The notes: generated by a model not told the origin, from the letters alone. Counted from the first letter of the stretch, positions 26,934 to 36,841 are shown. The stretch: DNA of 64,000 nucleotides from Leptospira sp. WS58.C1 (GCF_040833995.1 NZ_CP162137.1:2774001-2838000), one strand, 5' to 3'. Program-made: numbers and translations.

Positions 26934-27089
26934 ATGACGGTCCGTATTCTTTTTGTTATATTCTTTTATATCTTCGCAAGCGGATGCCTTTCCGATAAAA
27001 CCTGCTCGGACCAAGATAGGAGCTGTAGCCCTAAGGCGACCTTAATGAACCCACTCCGCTTTTCCATCTTATTTACAATCTTTCTTTAA
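26934..27089 (+). pseudogene. Truncated fourth DUF1554 lipoprotein (5' remnant)
   Basis: A 51-codon frame starts with a signal peptide and the lipobox-like FASGC at Cys18, exactly where copies 2 and 3 have it, then LSDKTCSDQDRSCSPKA, which matches the Cys motif of the array. After this, the similarity to the DUF1554 domain stops abruptly and the frame runs into unrelated sequence and a TAA at 27087-27089, overlapping the 3' end of the opposite-strand YceI gene. This is best read as a deletion remnant. Confidence 0.72.
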
Positions 27090-27713
27090 TGTAGATTTTA
27101 TAATAATTTCTACATCCGGCCAAAGAACCGATTTACCGTCTTTCCCCTTATGCAGATCGTTACAAACCTTGTTCAATTCAGTTAATGCCTTTCCTGCATT
27201 CCACTGATTTACGTCCAAGAGGCCTTTTGCTTCTATAACTTCTCCAGCTAAAGTAAATTGTAAGGGAACTTCCTTACTGACTCCATTCCATAAAAGTTTT
27301 ACCACACCGCTTCCGGATTTTCCATCCGTTTCTAATTTTACAGAAGAGACGGAACCTTCTATTTTTCCGTTCTTTTTCAGATTTCCGAAAAATGCTCCCT
27401 TGATCTTAGGATCTCTTTCCGGATTTCCGCTGTCCAAATCCAAAGCATCGATTGAGAATTTTAAACCTTTTAATGTGTCGGGAACCGTAGCCGCCGATTT
27501 AGTTCCGGAAATATTCAATTTCGTAAACTTACCGCCGACTCCAGTTTTTTCGGTGAATTTAAACGCTTTCCACTCCAGACCCGTTGCTTCGCTGCTAATG
27601 GAATATTTACAAGAAGTCTCTGCTGATAACGAATTGAATTGCCAACTTCCCCCAAAAGAGAATACTGAAAAAATCAGTGCAATTAGATAAAAAGAATTTA
27701 TACGAGATTTCAT
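27069..27713 (-). CDS. YceI-family secreted protein
   Basis: The 214-residue protein has a signal peptide (to about residue 31) and a YceI-like beta-barrel: KYSISSEATGLEWKAFKFTEK near the start and DALDLDSGNPERDPKIKGAFF, the conserved N-x-x-R-D-x-x-x-x-x-x-F-F region with Asn replaced by a longer GNPERD form. YceI proteins bind isoprenoid-type lipids in the periplasm; the ligand here is unknown. Its 3' end overlaps the DUF1554 remnant on the other strand. Confidence 0.82.
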   Translation of the reverse strand: MKSRINSFYLIALIFSVFSFGGSWQFNSLSAETSCKYSISSEATGLEWKAFKFTEKTGVGGKFTKLNISGTKSAATVPDTLKGLKFSIDALDLDSGNPERDPKIKGAFFGNLKKNGKIEGSVSSVKLETDGKSGSGVVKLLWNGVSKEVPLQFTLAGEVIEAKGLLDVNQWNAGKALTELNKVCNDLHKGKDGKSVLWPDVEIIIKSTLKKDCK

Positions 27714-27771
27714 AGCCTTATACTAGGGTTACAATAAAACAAAGTCAAGATTTTTAGATATCGGAAAACAA

Positions 27772-28692
27772 TTGAACGAAGAAGAACTCATCTCCTCCTT
27801 ATATCCCCCCGGCAAAGAACAGGAAAACGACTGTTATTCGGACAAAGAAGGGAACTTGATCACGACGGATACGATAGTCGAAGGAACTCATTTCCGATTG
27901 GACTGGAGTCGCCCCGAAGATCTAGCTAACAAGTTGGTGGAAGTTAACGTGTCGGATATAGCAGCGGCTAACGGGACTCCTCAAAAAGCATTTTTCAATT
28001 TCGGACTTTCTCCTTCCTGCAATCGAAAAGAATTTTTAGAACCATTTGTCGACTCATTTAAAAAGGCATTAACTTCTTATAAAATAGAACTTTGCGGCGG
28101 GGACACTTATCGGACCCAAGAATTAAACTTAACTTTAACTTTGTTAGGAAAATCGGATTCTCCTGTAGATAGAAAGGGAGGAAAACCGGGAGATAGTGTT
28201 TACTTAAGCGGTCATATAGGCGCTTCTCTTTTAGGATATAAAATATTAGAAGGCGCATATATTTCACTTTCTCCGGAAGTAAAAAAGATCGCTCTAGACA
28301 GACATTTAAGACCTAAGTCAAGATTAAGTTTAAGCCGTTCTTTATATTCGAAAAATAGAATACATGCCGGAATGGACCTAACCGACGGGCTTAAACAGGA
28401 TGTGTTCAAATTGGCAAAATCTTCCGGTGTTAGGATCGAATTGGATCTGGACAAACTTCCATTCGAAAACGGAGTGAAAGAAGCAATCGGAATAGAAGGA
28501 GTTCTGACTTCAGGAGAAGAATTAGAACTTCTATTCTTATCTCCGGACGAATTACCTTCTTCTTGGGAAGGGGTCTCTATCCGAAAGATAGGCTCAGTCT
28601 TAGGTATCGAAGAAGGCGAATCCCCACAGGTTACATATTCTTACGAAGGAAAAACTTATTTTCCTAAAGAATCCGGATTTAGACATTTTTGA
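27772..28692 (+). CDS. thiL: Thiamine-monophosphate kinase
   Basis: This 306-residue protein is in the ThiL/PurM superfamily. ThiL phosphorylates thiamine monophosphate to thiamine diphosphate. Diagnostic stretches are TTDTIVEGTHFRLDW, KLVEVNVSDIAAANG, LCGGDTYR and HAGMDLTDGLKQDV. The length fits. Translation appears to start at TTG (27772). It is divergent from the YceI gene. No thiamine riboswitch is evident in the 58-nt gap. A ThDP-dependent enzyme is encoded elsewhere in the window. Confidence 0.92.
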   Translation: MNEEELISSLYPPGKEQENDCYSDKEGNLITTDTIVEGTHFRLDWSRPEDLANKLVEVNVSDIAAANGTPQKAFFNFGLSPSCNRKEFLEPFVDSFKKALTSYKIELCGGDTYRTQELNLTLTLLGKSDSPVDRKGGKPGDSVYLSGHIGASLLGYKILEGAYISLSPEVKKIALDRHLRPKSRLSLSRSLYSKNRIHAGMDLTDGLKQDVFKLAKSSGVRIELDLDKLPFENGVKEAIGIEGVLTSGEELELLFLSPDELPSSWEGVSIRKIGSVLGIEEGESPQVTYSYEGKTYFPKESGFRHF

Positions 28693-28740
28693 TCAAATTC
28701 TACTTGTGCTTAGGATAGATGGCATCATTCTTCCCGATCG

Positions 28741-30069
28741 ATGAGAATCGGTCTATTATCCTGGATTTTACCTAAGCCCCCTAAACCGTTACTTCCCGAA
28801 TCGGAAGTCCGCTCCCTGTATCCCAAATTCCGATGGAGAATATTAGAAGCTACATTTTTAGGTTACTCAGTCTTCTACACTGTTCGGAACAATTTTCCGG
28901 TTGTTTCCAAGGAAATCGGCGAAGCGCTTTCCTACTCTCAGGAGCAAATCGGAAATATTATAGCAATCACTTCGATCTCTTACGGGATCGGAAAATTCCT
29001 GATGGGAGCGCTATCGGATAGAAGTAATCCTCAGGTTTTCATGCCGTTAGGTCTCATTCTAACAGCAATTTGTAATGTATGTTTCGGTGCTTCTTCCGAT
29101 TACCAAACACATTTAATCTTATGGGGACTAAATGGGTTATTTCAGGGAATGGGCTGGCCGCCTTGCGGAAGGTCCTTAGGCCATTGGTTTTCCGTTAAAG
29201 AAAGAGGAGAAAAATTCGCAATCTGGAATATAGCGCATAATGTTGGCGGCGGACTCGTAGGAGTGATCGCTGCTTATAGCGCTTCTTGGTTCGGATGGAG
29301 GAACGCATTTTATATCCCCGCTGCAATCTCGTTCCTAACCGCGATCTATTTATATTACAGATTATTGGATACTCCTCAGTCTGTCGGGCTTCCTTCCATT
29401 GAAGAATATACCGGAACGGAAATCGACTCCTCAAAAGTTTCCGAATTGGAGAGGGAATTGAGTTTCAAAGAAATATTGATAGATTCGGTTCTCTTAAATA
29501 AATACGTTTGGGTCTTTGCTTTGGCGAATTTTTTCGTGTACGTAGTCAGATATAGTCTTACAGATTGGGGACCTTCTTATCTAAAATTCGTTAAAGGTGC
29601 AAGTTTGGAAAAAGGAGGGATTAGCACTCTCATCTATGAATTTGCCGGAATAGGATCCACATTACTCGTCGGTTGGTATTCCGATAAGGTGGGAGGAAAA
29701 AGAGGATTAGTCAGCTTGGTTTGTATGGTCCCTATATTATTCGCGTTATTCGGCATTTCCCTTATTCCTCAGGGATATTTATGGGCGGACCTCACACTTT
29801 TTGGAGTGGTAGGATTTTTTATCTACCCGCCTGTCATGCTATTAGGGGTGGCCGGGTTGGACTTTACTTCTAAAAAAGCGGTAGGGACTGCGGCCGGATT
29901 TATCGGTTTGTTCGGATATTTAGGAAGGACAACTCTTTCCAAGGTTTTAGGATGGATGAGCTCTTTCTCCTGGTTTCGTTGGGAACATTCTATATCTATA
30001 ATATTCCTTTCCGCAATTTTAGCGATAATTCTTCTCGCTTTCACATGGACTTGGAAACCCAAACATTAA
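28741..30069 (+). CDS. MFS transporter, organophosphate:phosphate antiporter type (GlpT/UhpT-like)
   Basis: The 442-residue protein has about twelve membrane helices. The GlpT-type Arg in helix 1 is R49 (FYTVRNNF), the family motif [10 protein letters not shown] follows helix 4, and a second Arg in helix 7 ([14 protein letters not shown]) matches the phosphate-binding Arg of GlpT. It probably exchanges a phosphorylated compound such as glycerol-3-phosphate for phosphate. It lies 48 nt downstream of thiL and 8 nt before the DUF418 gene. Confidence 0.85.
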   Translation: MRIGLLSWILPKPPKPLLPESEVRSLYPKFRWRILEATFLGYSVFYTVRNNFPVVSKEIGEALSYSQEQIGNIIAITSISYGIGKFLMGALSDRSNPQVFMPLGLILTAICNVCFGASSDYQTHLILWGLNGLFQGMGWPPCGRSLGHWFSVKERGEKFAIWNIAHNVGGGLVGVIAAYSASWFGWRNAFYIPAAISFLTAIYLYYRLLDTPQSVGLPSIEEYTGTEIDSSKVSELERELSFKEILIDSVLLNKYVWVFALANFFVYVVRYSLTDWGPSYLKFVKGASLEKGGISTLIYEFAGIGSTLLVGWYSDKVGGKRGLVSLVCMVPILFALFGISLIPQGYLWADLTLFGVVGFFIYPPVMLLGVAGLDFTSKKAVGTAAGFIGLFGYLGRTTLSKVLGWMSSFSWFRWEHSISIIFLSAILAIILLAFTWTWKPKH

Positions 30070-30077
30070 GAAAAAAT

Positions 30078-31241
30078 ATGAACAACAGAATAGGATTCAT
30101 AGACTTTTTGAGAGGCTTTGCGTTATTCGGGATACTTGCGGTCAACTTACCGTACTTTTCCAAACCTATGTATCTGGTTGCTTCCTTAGGGGAAAACTCC
30201 AATCTTTTAGATTCCATAGGTTCTTGGATCGTAGCATTTCTCTTTGAGTCCAAGTTTTACGTATTATTCTCTTTTCTATTCGGTTACGGATTTTTTATAC
30301 AACTGGAGAACAGCCCGGAAACAAGCTCAGGAAACGTATATTTCAGGAGGATATTCGGTTTAGGAATATTAGGCATTCTGCATGGAATATTTCTTTTTAT
30401 CGGGGACATACTTCTTTCTTACGCAATTTTAGGAACCGTACTCTGGTTTCTGAGGAATAAAAACTCTTCTTGGTTACTAAAGTTTTCCCTCTTTTGTATA
30501 ATACTTGCCGCGTTTTGTAGGATAGGAATGAGTTTGGCAGAGGGAGAAATTAAATCCCAACTGGAAGCCGATCTTCCGCGTCTATTGGATGAAAGCAGAA
30601 AAGCGTATTTAGGAGGGTTCTGGGAAAGTAGTATACAAAGAACAAAGGATACCATCCTCTCCATTCCTTTTTTAGTCTTATATCAATGGCCTTCGGTTCT
30701 TTCCATGTTTGCTTTGGGATTTTATGCGGCTAAAAATTCCGTATTCTCGAATTGGGAAAATACGAAGCCAGGATTTAAAAAACTTTTTCCTTGGATGCTA
30801 ACCCTTGGGATTTTAGGAAATTTTATATACACATTACATTCTCGTCATATTCTTCCGGAAAACCAAAACGTTTTCTTAAAAATCCTATTTGCGATAACGG
30901 ATACTTTTAGCGCGCCTGCGCTCACATTCAGTTATGTGTATCTGCTCGGAAATTATTATCATTCTGAAAAAAGTTTAGCCGATCGAATTTGGTTCGAGGT
31001 AATGGGTAAACTTTCTTTGACCTGTTATTTAGGAGAGTCCTTGGTTTGCTCCTGGATCTTTTGTGGATGGGGGCTTGGATATTTCGACCAGGTTGGAAGT
31101 TATATTGTCCTAATTCTGACTGTTCCTATTTGGGTATTCTTCGGATTATTTTCCTTTATCTGGAAAAGAATGTTCTCGTTAGGCCCTATGGAATGGATAC
31201 TGAGATCCTGGACATATTGGAAGGCTATCAAAATACTTTAA
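30078..31241 (+). CDS. DUF418-family integral membrane protein
   Basis: The 387-residue protein has about 8-10 membrane helices. The start RIGFIDFLRGFALFGILAVN and the C-terminal segment MGKLSLTCYLGESLVCSW are typical of DUF418 (YeiB-like) proteins, a family of unknown function related to acyltransferase-like membrane proteins. The ATG at 30078 is used; the frame also opens at 29952 inside the MFS gene, which is unlikely. A 7-bp AT-rich hairpin at 31233-31256 covers the stop and the convergent gap. Confidence 0.83.
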   Translation: MNNRIGFIDFLRGFALFGILAVNLPYFSKPMYLVASLGENSNLLDSIGSWIVAFLFESKFYVLFSFLFGYGFFIQLENSPETSSGNVYFRRIFGLGILGILHGIFLFIGDILLSYAILGTVLWFLRNKNSSWLLKFSLFCIILAAFCRIGMSLAEGEIKSQLEADLPRLLDESRKAYLGGFWESSIQRTKDTILSIPFLVLYQWPSVLSMFALGFYAAKNSVFSNWENTKPGFKKLFPWMLTLGILGNFIYTLHSRHILPENQNVFLKILFAITDTFSAPALTFSYVYLLGNYYHSEKSLADRIWFEVMGKLSLTCYLGESLVCSWIFCGWGLGYFDQVGSYIVLILTVPIWVFFGLFSFIWKRMFSLGPMEWILRSWTYWKAIKIL

Positions 31242-31258
31242 TAAAACTCAAAGTATAG

Positions 31259-34200
31259 TCAACTCATCCATCGAAAGATGATCCGAGCAAAATCCGCTTT
31301 CACTGCGGGTTTACTTATATAATCATCCATCCCCGCTTCCAAACATCTTTCTCTTTCACCGGAAACGATCCCTGCAGTCACAGCGATAATCGGGACCCGA
31401 ATACCGTCTTTTTCCAGAACACGGATCGCTTTGGTGGCCTCGTACCCGTTCATCTCAGGCATTTGGATATCCATGAAGATTAGGTCAGGATTTGTCTCTC
31501 TATACTTATCGACAGCTTCCCTTCCGGTTTGAGCTTCTATACATTTTGCCTTAGGGAGAATTCTTTTGATGATACTTTTTGCTAACATCATATTAACCGA
31601 ATTATCTTCTGCAATCAGCACGGTTGCAGTTTTACGAATCGTAGCTGCACCCTCTTGGTCCCTCGTAATCAACGGGAACTCGAAAGGCTCCTTCAGGATC
31701 TGATTTCTTGCCAGGATATCGAATAATTTTTGCATATGGATCGGTTTAGAGACGACTTCCTGCACCCCCAGTTTTCGAGATTCCGAAACGAAAGATTCTC
31801 CGTCTTCCGGATTTACGATCAGTACGATCGGCTGATCCTCGTTTCCGATCCTTAGATCCTCTCGTATTTTTCGGACCAATTCCAAGGCGTTCCCTTCCGG
31901 CATTTCGGAATCCATTAGAATAATATCATATCTATTCCCTTTAGATAGAGTCTGAATCATTTCATCTCCGTTACTCATGAAATCCGCGGGAATATTCTGC
32001 AAAGATAACATTTCTCCGATTAACTTTATGTTCTCTTGATCTTTATCTACGATCAAAACCTTTTTGATCGAACGAAGTCTGATCCAATCTTCTCCGATAA
32101 TTTCGGAAATATGAAGTTTTAGATCGAAATAGAATGTACTTCCTTTTCCCAATTCGCTTTTTAACTGAAGACTGCTTCCCATCATAGAGAGAAGTTTATT
32201 GGATATAGCAAGACCTAAACCCGTTCCTCCGAATCTACGAGTGGTGGAAACATCTCCTTGAGAGAATGCTTCGAATATTTTGTCCTTCGCTTCCGGTGCG
32301 ATACCGATCCCCGTATCTCTCACAGAGAATCTGAACTCCCCTTCCGTCTCGGATATTTTTTTAAGAAGTTCTATCTTAAATTCTATTTCGCCTTCTTCCG
32401 TAAATTTTACGGAATTACTGAATAAATTCACTATGATCTGTCTAAGTCTTACACTATCGGCTTTTACGAATCTGGGTACGTCCCAGGCTACATTCACTAT
32501 AACTTCTAATCCTTTCTTTTGGGCTTGGAACTTGATCGTATTTACGATCTGGCTGCAAAGTTCCAAAAGGTTTGTTTTTTCATAAGATAATTCAAGTTTT
32601 CCGGCTTCAATCTTAGAAAAATCTAATATATCGTTAATAATATCCAATAAAGATTCGGCGGATTGGAAGACTGTCATCATGTATTGGTGCTGGATGGAAT
32701 CCATGGAAGTTCGCAACAAAAGGTCGGAAAATCCTATGATCCCGTTCAAAGGAGTCCTGATTTCGTGGCTCATATTCGCTAAAAAATCCGACTTGGCTTT
32801 ATTCGCCTGTTCCGCTACCAGTTTCGCTTTTTTTAATTCTTCTCTTTGGAGGCAACTTTCAGTGATATCCTGAGTGAACATCATGATCCCGCCTACTGAC
32901 CCGTCCAGTTGATACCAAGGTCTCACTTCCCAACGAAGATATTGGTCATGATCCCAACCTTCCGGTCTCCAAACATCTTCGTCGTTTTTTAAGACTTCAC
33001 CGGATAAACATCTTTGATGAATATCCTTCCATTCCTGGGAAATATTCCCGAATACTTCGTAATGGGAAAGTCCAATGATATTTTTGCCGGATACATGGTA
33101 TTCAGTTAACCACCTTTCGCTGACAGCAATATATTTGATCTCGGTATCAAACATAGCAACCGCGGCGGGGGCATGTTCGACGAATGCTGATAATCTGGAC
33201 TTTTCTTGGAATAATTCTATCTCAGCTTTTTTTCTTTTATCTATATTATAAAATGCGCCGTAGATCCTTAAACATTCTCCATTCTTAAATTCCGCACTCC
33301 CCACTGTCCTAACCCAAAGTTCGTTACCATTGTAAGTGATCAATTTGATCTCAAGATCGTACGGTTCTCCCTGTTTAATAAGTTTATCCACCGCTTCTAA
33401 AATTTTTTCCTTATTTTTTCCTTCTTTAACAAATTCTAATGCTCCTCTTACATTTGGATCGAAATCATGCGGAACTTCAAACATTTCCTTTGTGACTCCC
33501 GACCAAGTTTCCGTATTGTTTTTCAGATCCAGGTCCCAGGCCCCTATTCTAACCAACTTATTGGTTTGTTCCAAAAGCTCCTTAGCATGACGCAATTGTT
33601 CTTCCGTCTTTTTGATCTCGTCTATATCCATGATCTGGGCTATAAAATGATTAGGCTTTCCGTCCGCGTCTCGAACCAAAGCAACGGAGAGAAGTATCCA
33701 AACGATCCCTCCATCTTTTTTAATATAACGTTTTTCTAAATGATATCCGGACCTTTTACCCTCCAAAGTTTCCGCCAATAACTGCAGATCCTTTCCTAAA
33801 TCCTCATGATACGTAATATCCCTGAAAGTCAGTTTGGATAATTCTTCCCAATCATATCCGAGCAGTTTGATCAGATTTCCGTTAACTTGGATCCATCTTC
33901 CTTTCGGATCTAGAATTGCCATCCCGATCGCGGAATATTCGAAAGCGCTCCTAAAAGAACTCTCCATTCTTTTTCTTTCGCCTATATCTCTTGCTATCTC
34001 TGCGGAGCCTATCATCTTTCCGGATGAATCGAACACAGGAGAAAGAGTGATAGACATTTCTATCGAATGCCCGTCCTTTGCTTTACGAACGGATTCAAAA
34101 CTTGCTGTCTCTTTTTGTGAGATCATCTTTTGATTGATTTTGGCTTCCAATTCCTTGGATTCCTTCGAAACCAGAATATCAAAATTAGATCCTAAAATAT

Positions 34201-35098
34201 CAATCGGACTATAACCGAATATTTTTTCAGCACCTCGATTCCAAGAATTGATAGTACCCTCCAGGTCCTTTCCGATAATCGCATCATCTGAAGACTCGAC
34301 TATTCTCGCTAACTTTAAATTCTCAGCTTCCGCATTCTTAATTTTGGAAATATCGCTAACAATCACGGAGAAGCCGATCACTTTGCCTTCCCTAAAATCG
34401 GGAATATATTTTGCCAGAGAATATCTAAAACTTTTCCCATCGGGAGATGGGATCTTTCTTTCAAATAATTGGCCTTCCCCTTTTAAAACTTTTTGTACAT
34501 AAGGATAATTTAATTCAAATAATTCGTTACCAAGAAGGGTCTTCATATGTTGACCGACAATCTTTTTAGCCTCGATACCGAACCAGTTTTGATACGCATC
34601 GTTCGCCAATCGGTTAATCAGATTGGAATCCCAATAGCCGATCATATCCGGTAAAGCGTTGATCAAGGAAAGAAAGTCCAATTCCCTCTTCATCGTATGG
34701 AGCTCAGACTCTTTTAGGATGTTGACCCCTCCGATACAAAAAAGTTCACCGGACGGATCTTGTAAAAATTTAAGTTTAGTATCCGTCTCTAGCTCGGTAC
34801 CTGAGAATGTTTTGTAACGTACGCGAAAAGTTTTTGTATTTTCTAACTTCTTTATCTGAGAATGGAGTAACTCATGATCTTTTATAGAAAAAAGATCCTT
34901 CCATCGAATAGAACAAAGTTCCTGATCCGATCCCGAAAATCCCAAAACGGATCTGAACTTAGGATTGATCCAATATCGATCTTCGTTCGATAGATCTAAG
35001 ATCCATATTCCATCCAATCCCTCCGATTGAATAAATTGGAAAACTCCCCAATCTTTCTGAATCCAGTGATAGACTAACTTTTCTAAGGAATCTTGCAT
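31259..35098 (-). CDS. Hybrid sensor histidine kinase with six PAS domains and two receivers
   Basis: The 1279-residue cytoplasmic kinase has no membrane segment. About six PAS domains fill residues 20-750, several ending in PAC-like motifs (IARDIGERKRMES, IAQIMDIDEIKKTEEQ). The dimerisation/phosphoacceptor helix has H778 in NMSHEIRTPLNG. The ATPase domain follows with N, G1 and G2 boxes (LFSNSVKFTEEG, DTGIGI, GGTGLGL). Two receivers end the protein, with aspartates D1063 (LMDSEMP) and D1210 (FMDIQMP). No Hpt domain is included, so the signal likely passes to a separate phosphotransfer protein. No response regulator gene is adjacent. Confidence 0.93.
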   Translation of the reverse strand: MQDSLEKLVYHWIQKDWGVFQFIQSEGLDGIWILDLSNEDRYWINPKFRSVLGFSGSDQELCSIRWKDLFSIKDHELLHSQIKKLENTKTFRVRYKTFSGTELETDTKLKFLQDPSGELFCIGGVNILKESELHTMKRELDFLSLINALPDMIGYWDSNLINRLANDAYQNWFGIEAKKIVGQHMKTLLGNELFELNYPYVQKVLKGEGQLFERKIPSPDGKSFRYSLAKYIPDFREGKVIGFSVIVSDISKIKNAEAENLKLARIVESSDDAIIGKDLEGTINSWNRGAEKIFGYSPIDILGSNFDILVSKESKELEAKINQKMISQKETASFESVRKAKDGHSIEMSITLSPVFDSSGKMIGSAEIARDIGERKRMESSFRSAFEYSAIGMAILDPKGRWIQVNGNLIKLLGYDWEELSKLTFRDITYHEDLGKDLQLLAETLEGKRSGYHLEKRYIKKDGGIVWILLSVALVRDADGKPNHFIAQIMDIDEIKKTEEQLRHAKELLEQTNKLVRIGAWDLDLKNNTETWSGVTKEMFEVPHDFDPNVRGALEFVKEGKNKEKILEAVDKLIKQGEPYDLEIKLITYNGNELWVRTVGSAEFKNGECLRIYGAFYNIDKRKKAEIELFQEKSRLSAFVEHAPAAVAMFDTEIKYIAVSERWLTEYHVSGKNIIGLSHYEVFGNISQEWKDIHQRCLSGEVLKNDEDVWRPEGWDHDQYLRWEVRPWYQLDGSVGGIMMFTQDITESCLQREELKKAKLVAEQANKAKSDFLANMSHEIRTPLNGIIGFSDLLLRTSMDSIQHQYMMTVFQSAESLLDIINDILDFSKIEAGKLELSYEKTNLLELCSQIVNTIKFQAQKKGLEVIVNVAWDVPRFVKADSVRLRQIIVNLFSNSVKFTEEGEIEFKIELLKKISETEGEFRFSVRDTGIGIAPEAKDKIFEAFSQGDVSTTRRFGGTGLGLAISNKLLSMMGSSLQLKSELGKGSTFYFDLKLHISEIIGEDWIRLRSIKKVLIVDKDQENIKLIGEMLSLQNIPADFMSNGDEMIQTLSKGNRYDIILMDSEMPEGNALELVRKIREDLRIGNEDQPIVLIVNPEDGESFVSESRKLGVQEVVSKPIHMQKLFDILARNQILKEPFEFPLITRDQEGAATIRKTATVLIAEDNSVNMMLAKSIIKRILPKAKCIEAQTGREAVDKYRETNPDLIFMDIQMPEMNGYEATKAIRVLEKDGIRVPIIAVTAGIVSGERERCLEAGMDDYISKPAVKADFARIIFRWMS

Positions 35099-35267
35099 AT
35101 TGAATATATGGATATAGGACGTAATTAAAGGGCCTTTAGATTAGTTAAAAAGTTTCAGGAGTCAACGAAAATCGAAATGGAAGATTTTGAAATTCTATGA
35201 CTTTTGCTTGCAGATTAAATGAGAAACGATTTTATATAAAATTCTTTTAGATTCAAAGGATCCGAAA

Positions 35268-35696
35268 ATGCAAAAAGAATTATGGCTTCTTCCAGTCGGA
35301 GCGTTAGCTCTATTGACTTTTTTCGTTCTTTTACAAATCCCTATCCGTCGTTTTTATGCAGGATTTATCGGAAAAGTGAGCCCGGATGATTTTAAGTTCG
35401 GAGAATCCACAAATGTCCCTCAATGGGTATCGATCGCGAACCGGAACTACATGAACTTATTGGAAATGCCCCTATTATTTTATCTGATCTGCCTGATACA
35501 ATATTTGACGGAGGCAATCGATCCTTTAAATTTTCAATTGGCTTGGATCTATGTGGGGTTTAGATTTTTGCATAGCTTGATCCATCTCACCTATAACAAC
35601 GTTATTCATAGATTGACAATCTTTGCAGCGAGTAATTTCGTTTTATTCGGGATTTGGGCGAACTATTTTTGGAAATTCCTAGGCGTTATTTTTTAG
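35268..35696 (+). CDS. MAPEG-family membrane protein
   Basis: This 142-residue protein has about four hydrophobic helices. The segment NRNYMNLLEMPLLFYLICL matches the bacterial MAPEG pattern (R-x-x-N-x-x-E-x-P near helix 2), and the C-terminal helices follow. MAPEG members include glutathione-related membrane enzymes; the activity here cannot be assigned. It is divergent from the hybrid kinase. Its 3' end overlaps the next minus-strand gene by 11 nt, tail to tail. Confidence 0.82.
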   Translation: MQKELWLLPVGALALLTFFVLLQIPIRRFYAGFIGKVSPDDFKFGESTNVPQWVSIANRNYMNLLEMPLLFYLICLIQYLTEAIDPLNFQLAWIYVGFRFLHSLIHLTYNNVIHRLTIFAASNFVLFGIWANYFWKFLGVIF

Positions 35697-36306
35697 GGAT
35701 GAAAATTTCCTTAAATAAAGCCCGATCCAAAGTTTTTAATCCCATAAAACGTCCCAATTTTTCGTATTCTCCGTCTTGAGAATAGAAAGGCATTAGGAAT
35801 ATAAAGAAAATCTGATAATAGTAGTCATATTTTTCCGTTAGATCTACCGAACCTAAAAGTTCACCCTTTGAATTATAAAAGTCCGTACTCATGGAAAAGG
35901 AGCCCTCTTCCCGATACGGGCGAAACCCCCAACCTTTGGAAAATGTGTAATCCATCCCCCTATCTTCTGCCTGGGATTCTACGATCTTAATTTGGACTTT
36001 CAAGTCGCCTCCGGAAGAAGTTACGACCTCTCTAAATAATCCCGAATCCTCATAAGCGGAAACCAGCAGGTTTGTCCAGATTTCCTCCCTGCTTTTCTGC
36101 TCTTCTTCTTCCAGATTATAAGCGTGATCATCCTTTTCAGGAATATAGATCACTTTAAGAGAAACTTTTTTATAATGTTTTAATACTTTTCCCTCGTTTA
36201 AGCTCGAAGGAAGAGAAAGTTCGGATCTCGAGACCAAGATACAATTCGTAAATAAAGCGGATAAAAGAATAAGATGAAAAATATATATTCGGAAAGTGGA
36301 ATACAT
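35686..36306 (-). CDS. Hypothetical lipoprotein
   Basis: The 206-residue protein has a hydrophobic N-terminus ending at lipobox-like LFTNC (Cys22). The mature part is alpha/beta in appearance, with LKVQIKIVESQAEDRG in the middle and a hydrophobic patch (YYQIFFIFLMPFYS) that could be a second membrane or lipid-contact segment. No family is recognised. It lies 21 nt downstream of the SseB-like gene on the same strand and may belong to the same transcript. Confidence 0.7.
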   Translation of the reverse strand: MYSTFRIYIFHLILLSALFTNCILVSRSELSLPSSLNEGKVLKHYKKVSLKVIYIPEKDDHAYNLEEEEQKSREEIWTNLLVSAYEDSGLFREVVTSSGGDLKVQIKIVESQAEDRGMDYTFSKGWGFRPYREEGSFSMSTDFYNSKGELLGSVDLTEKYDYYYQIFFIFLMPFYSQDGEYEKLGRFMGLKTLDRALFKEIFIPKK

Positions 36307-36327
36307 AGAACGTCGTTCAAAGAAAGA

Positions 36328-36840
36328 TTATTTTTCCTTTTGCAACAATTCCAAATGTTCCCTGGAAAGCAACCATAACGTAGAACCTGGATCTATGGCG
36401 ACCCCGGAAACTCCTTTGTTCTGTAGACCTAAGACCCATAATTCTTTCGCAGTGATAGGAACAAGCGGGGTTTCTTTTTTAAAATAACGAAATGACTCCG
36501 AAGGATGGGAGAATGCAGGTAAGAACACTCTACCTCTTTCATCGCTTACGTATAATAATACGATAGGTTTCGCTCCTTTATTAGGGGAAACTTTCTTCTT
36601 TTTTTTGGCTGCAACTTTCTTTTTAGGTTTTGTCTTTTTCGGGACGGCTTCCTCACCCGCATGAGGGATCAAAAAGTAAGCTTTGGTAAGTTCTGCGGAC
36701 AGTTTTTCTAAGTTTTTCTCGGAACGATTTTTTGAATAAAGATAAATCGCCTCTCTGAACCTTGCATTTTCTCCGTCAAATTTGGGAATAGGCTCGAAGT
36801 ATTCTCTAATGGAAGAGAGGACTCTTTTGAAGTTATACAT
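36328..36840 (-). CDS. SseB-like protein with a Lys-rich linker
   Basis: The protein has 170 residues. The N-terminal helix-rich part (about 15-60, with FREAIYLYSKNRSEKNLEKL) and the C-terminal part with VSDERGRVFLPAFSHPSESFRYF fit the SseB N-terminal domain, found in scattered bacterial proteins of unknown role. Between them, residues 68-90 are a strongly basic run (KKTKPKKKVAAKKKKKV), which may bind nucleic acid or membranes. It follows nuoN by only about 1 nt on the other side, that is, its start at 36840 abuts the nuoN stop, so it is likely co-transcribed with the complex I operon. Confidence 0.62.
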   Translation of the reverse strand: MYNFKRVLSSIREYFEPIPKFDGENARFREAIYLYSKNRSEKNLEKLSAELTKAYFLIPHAGEEAVPKKTKPKKKVAAKKKKKVSPNKGAKPIVLLYVSDERGRVFLPAFSHPSESFRYFKKETPLVPITAKELWVLGLQNKGVSGVAIDPGSTLWLLSREHLELLQKEK

Positions 36841-36841
36841 C

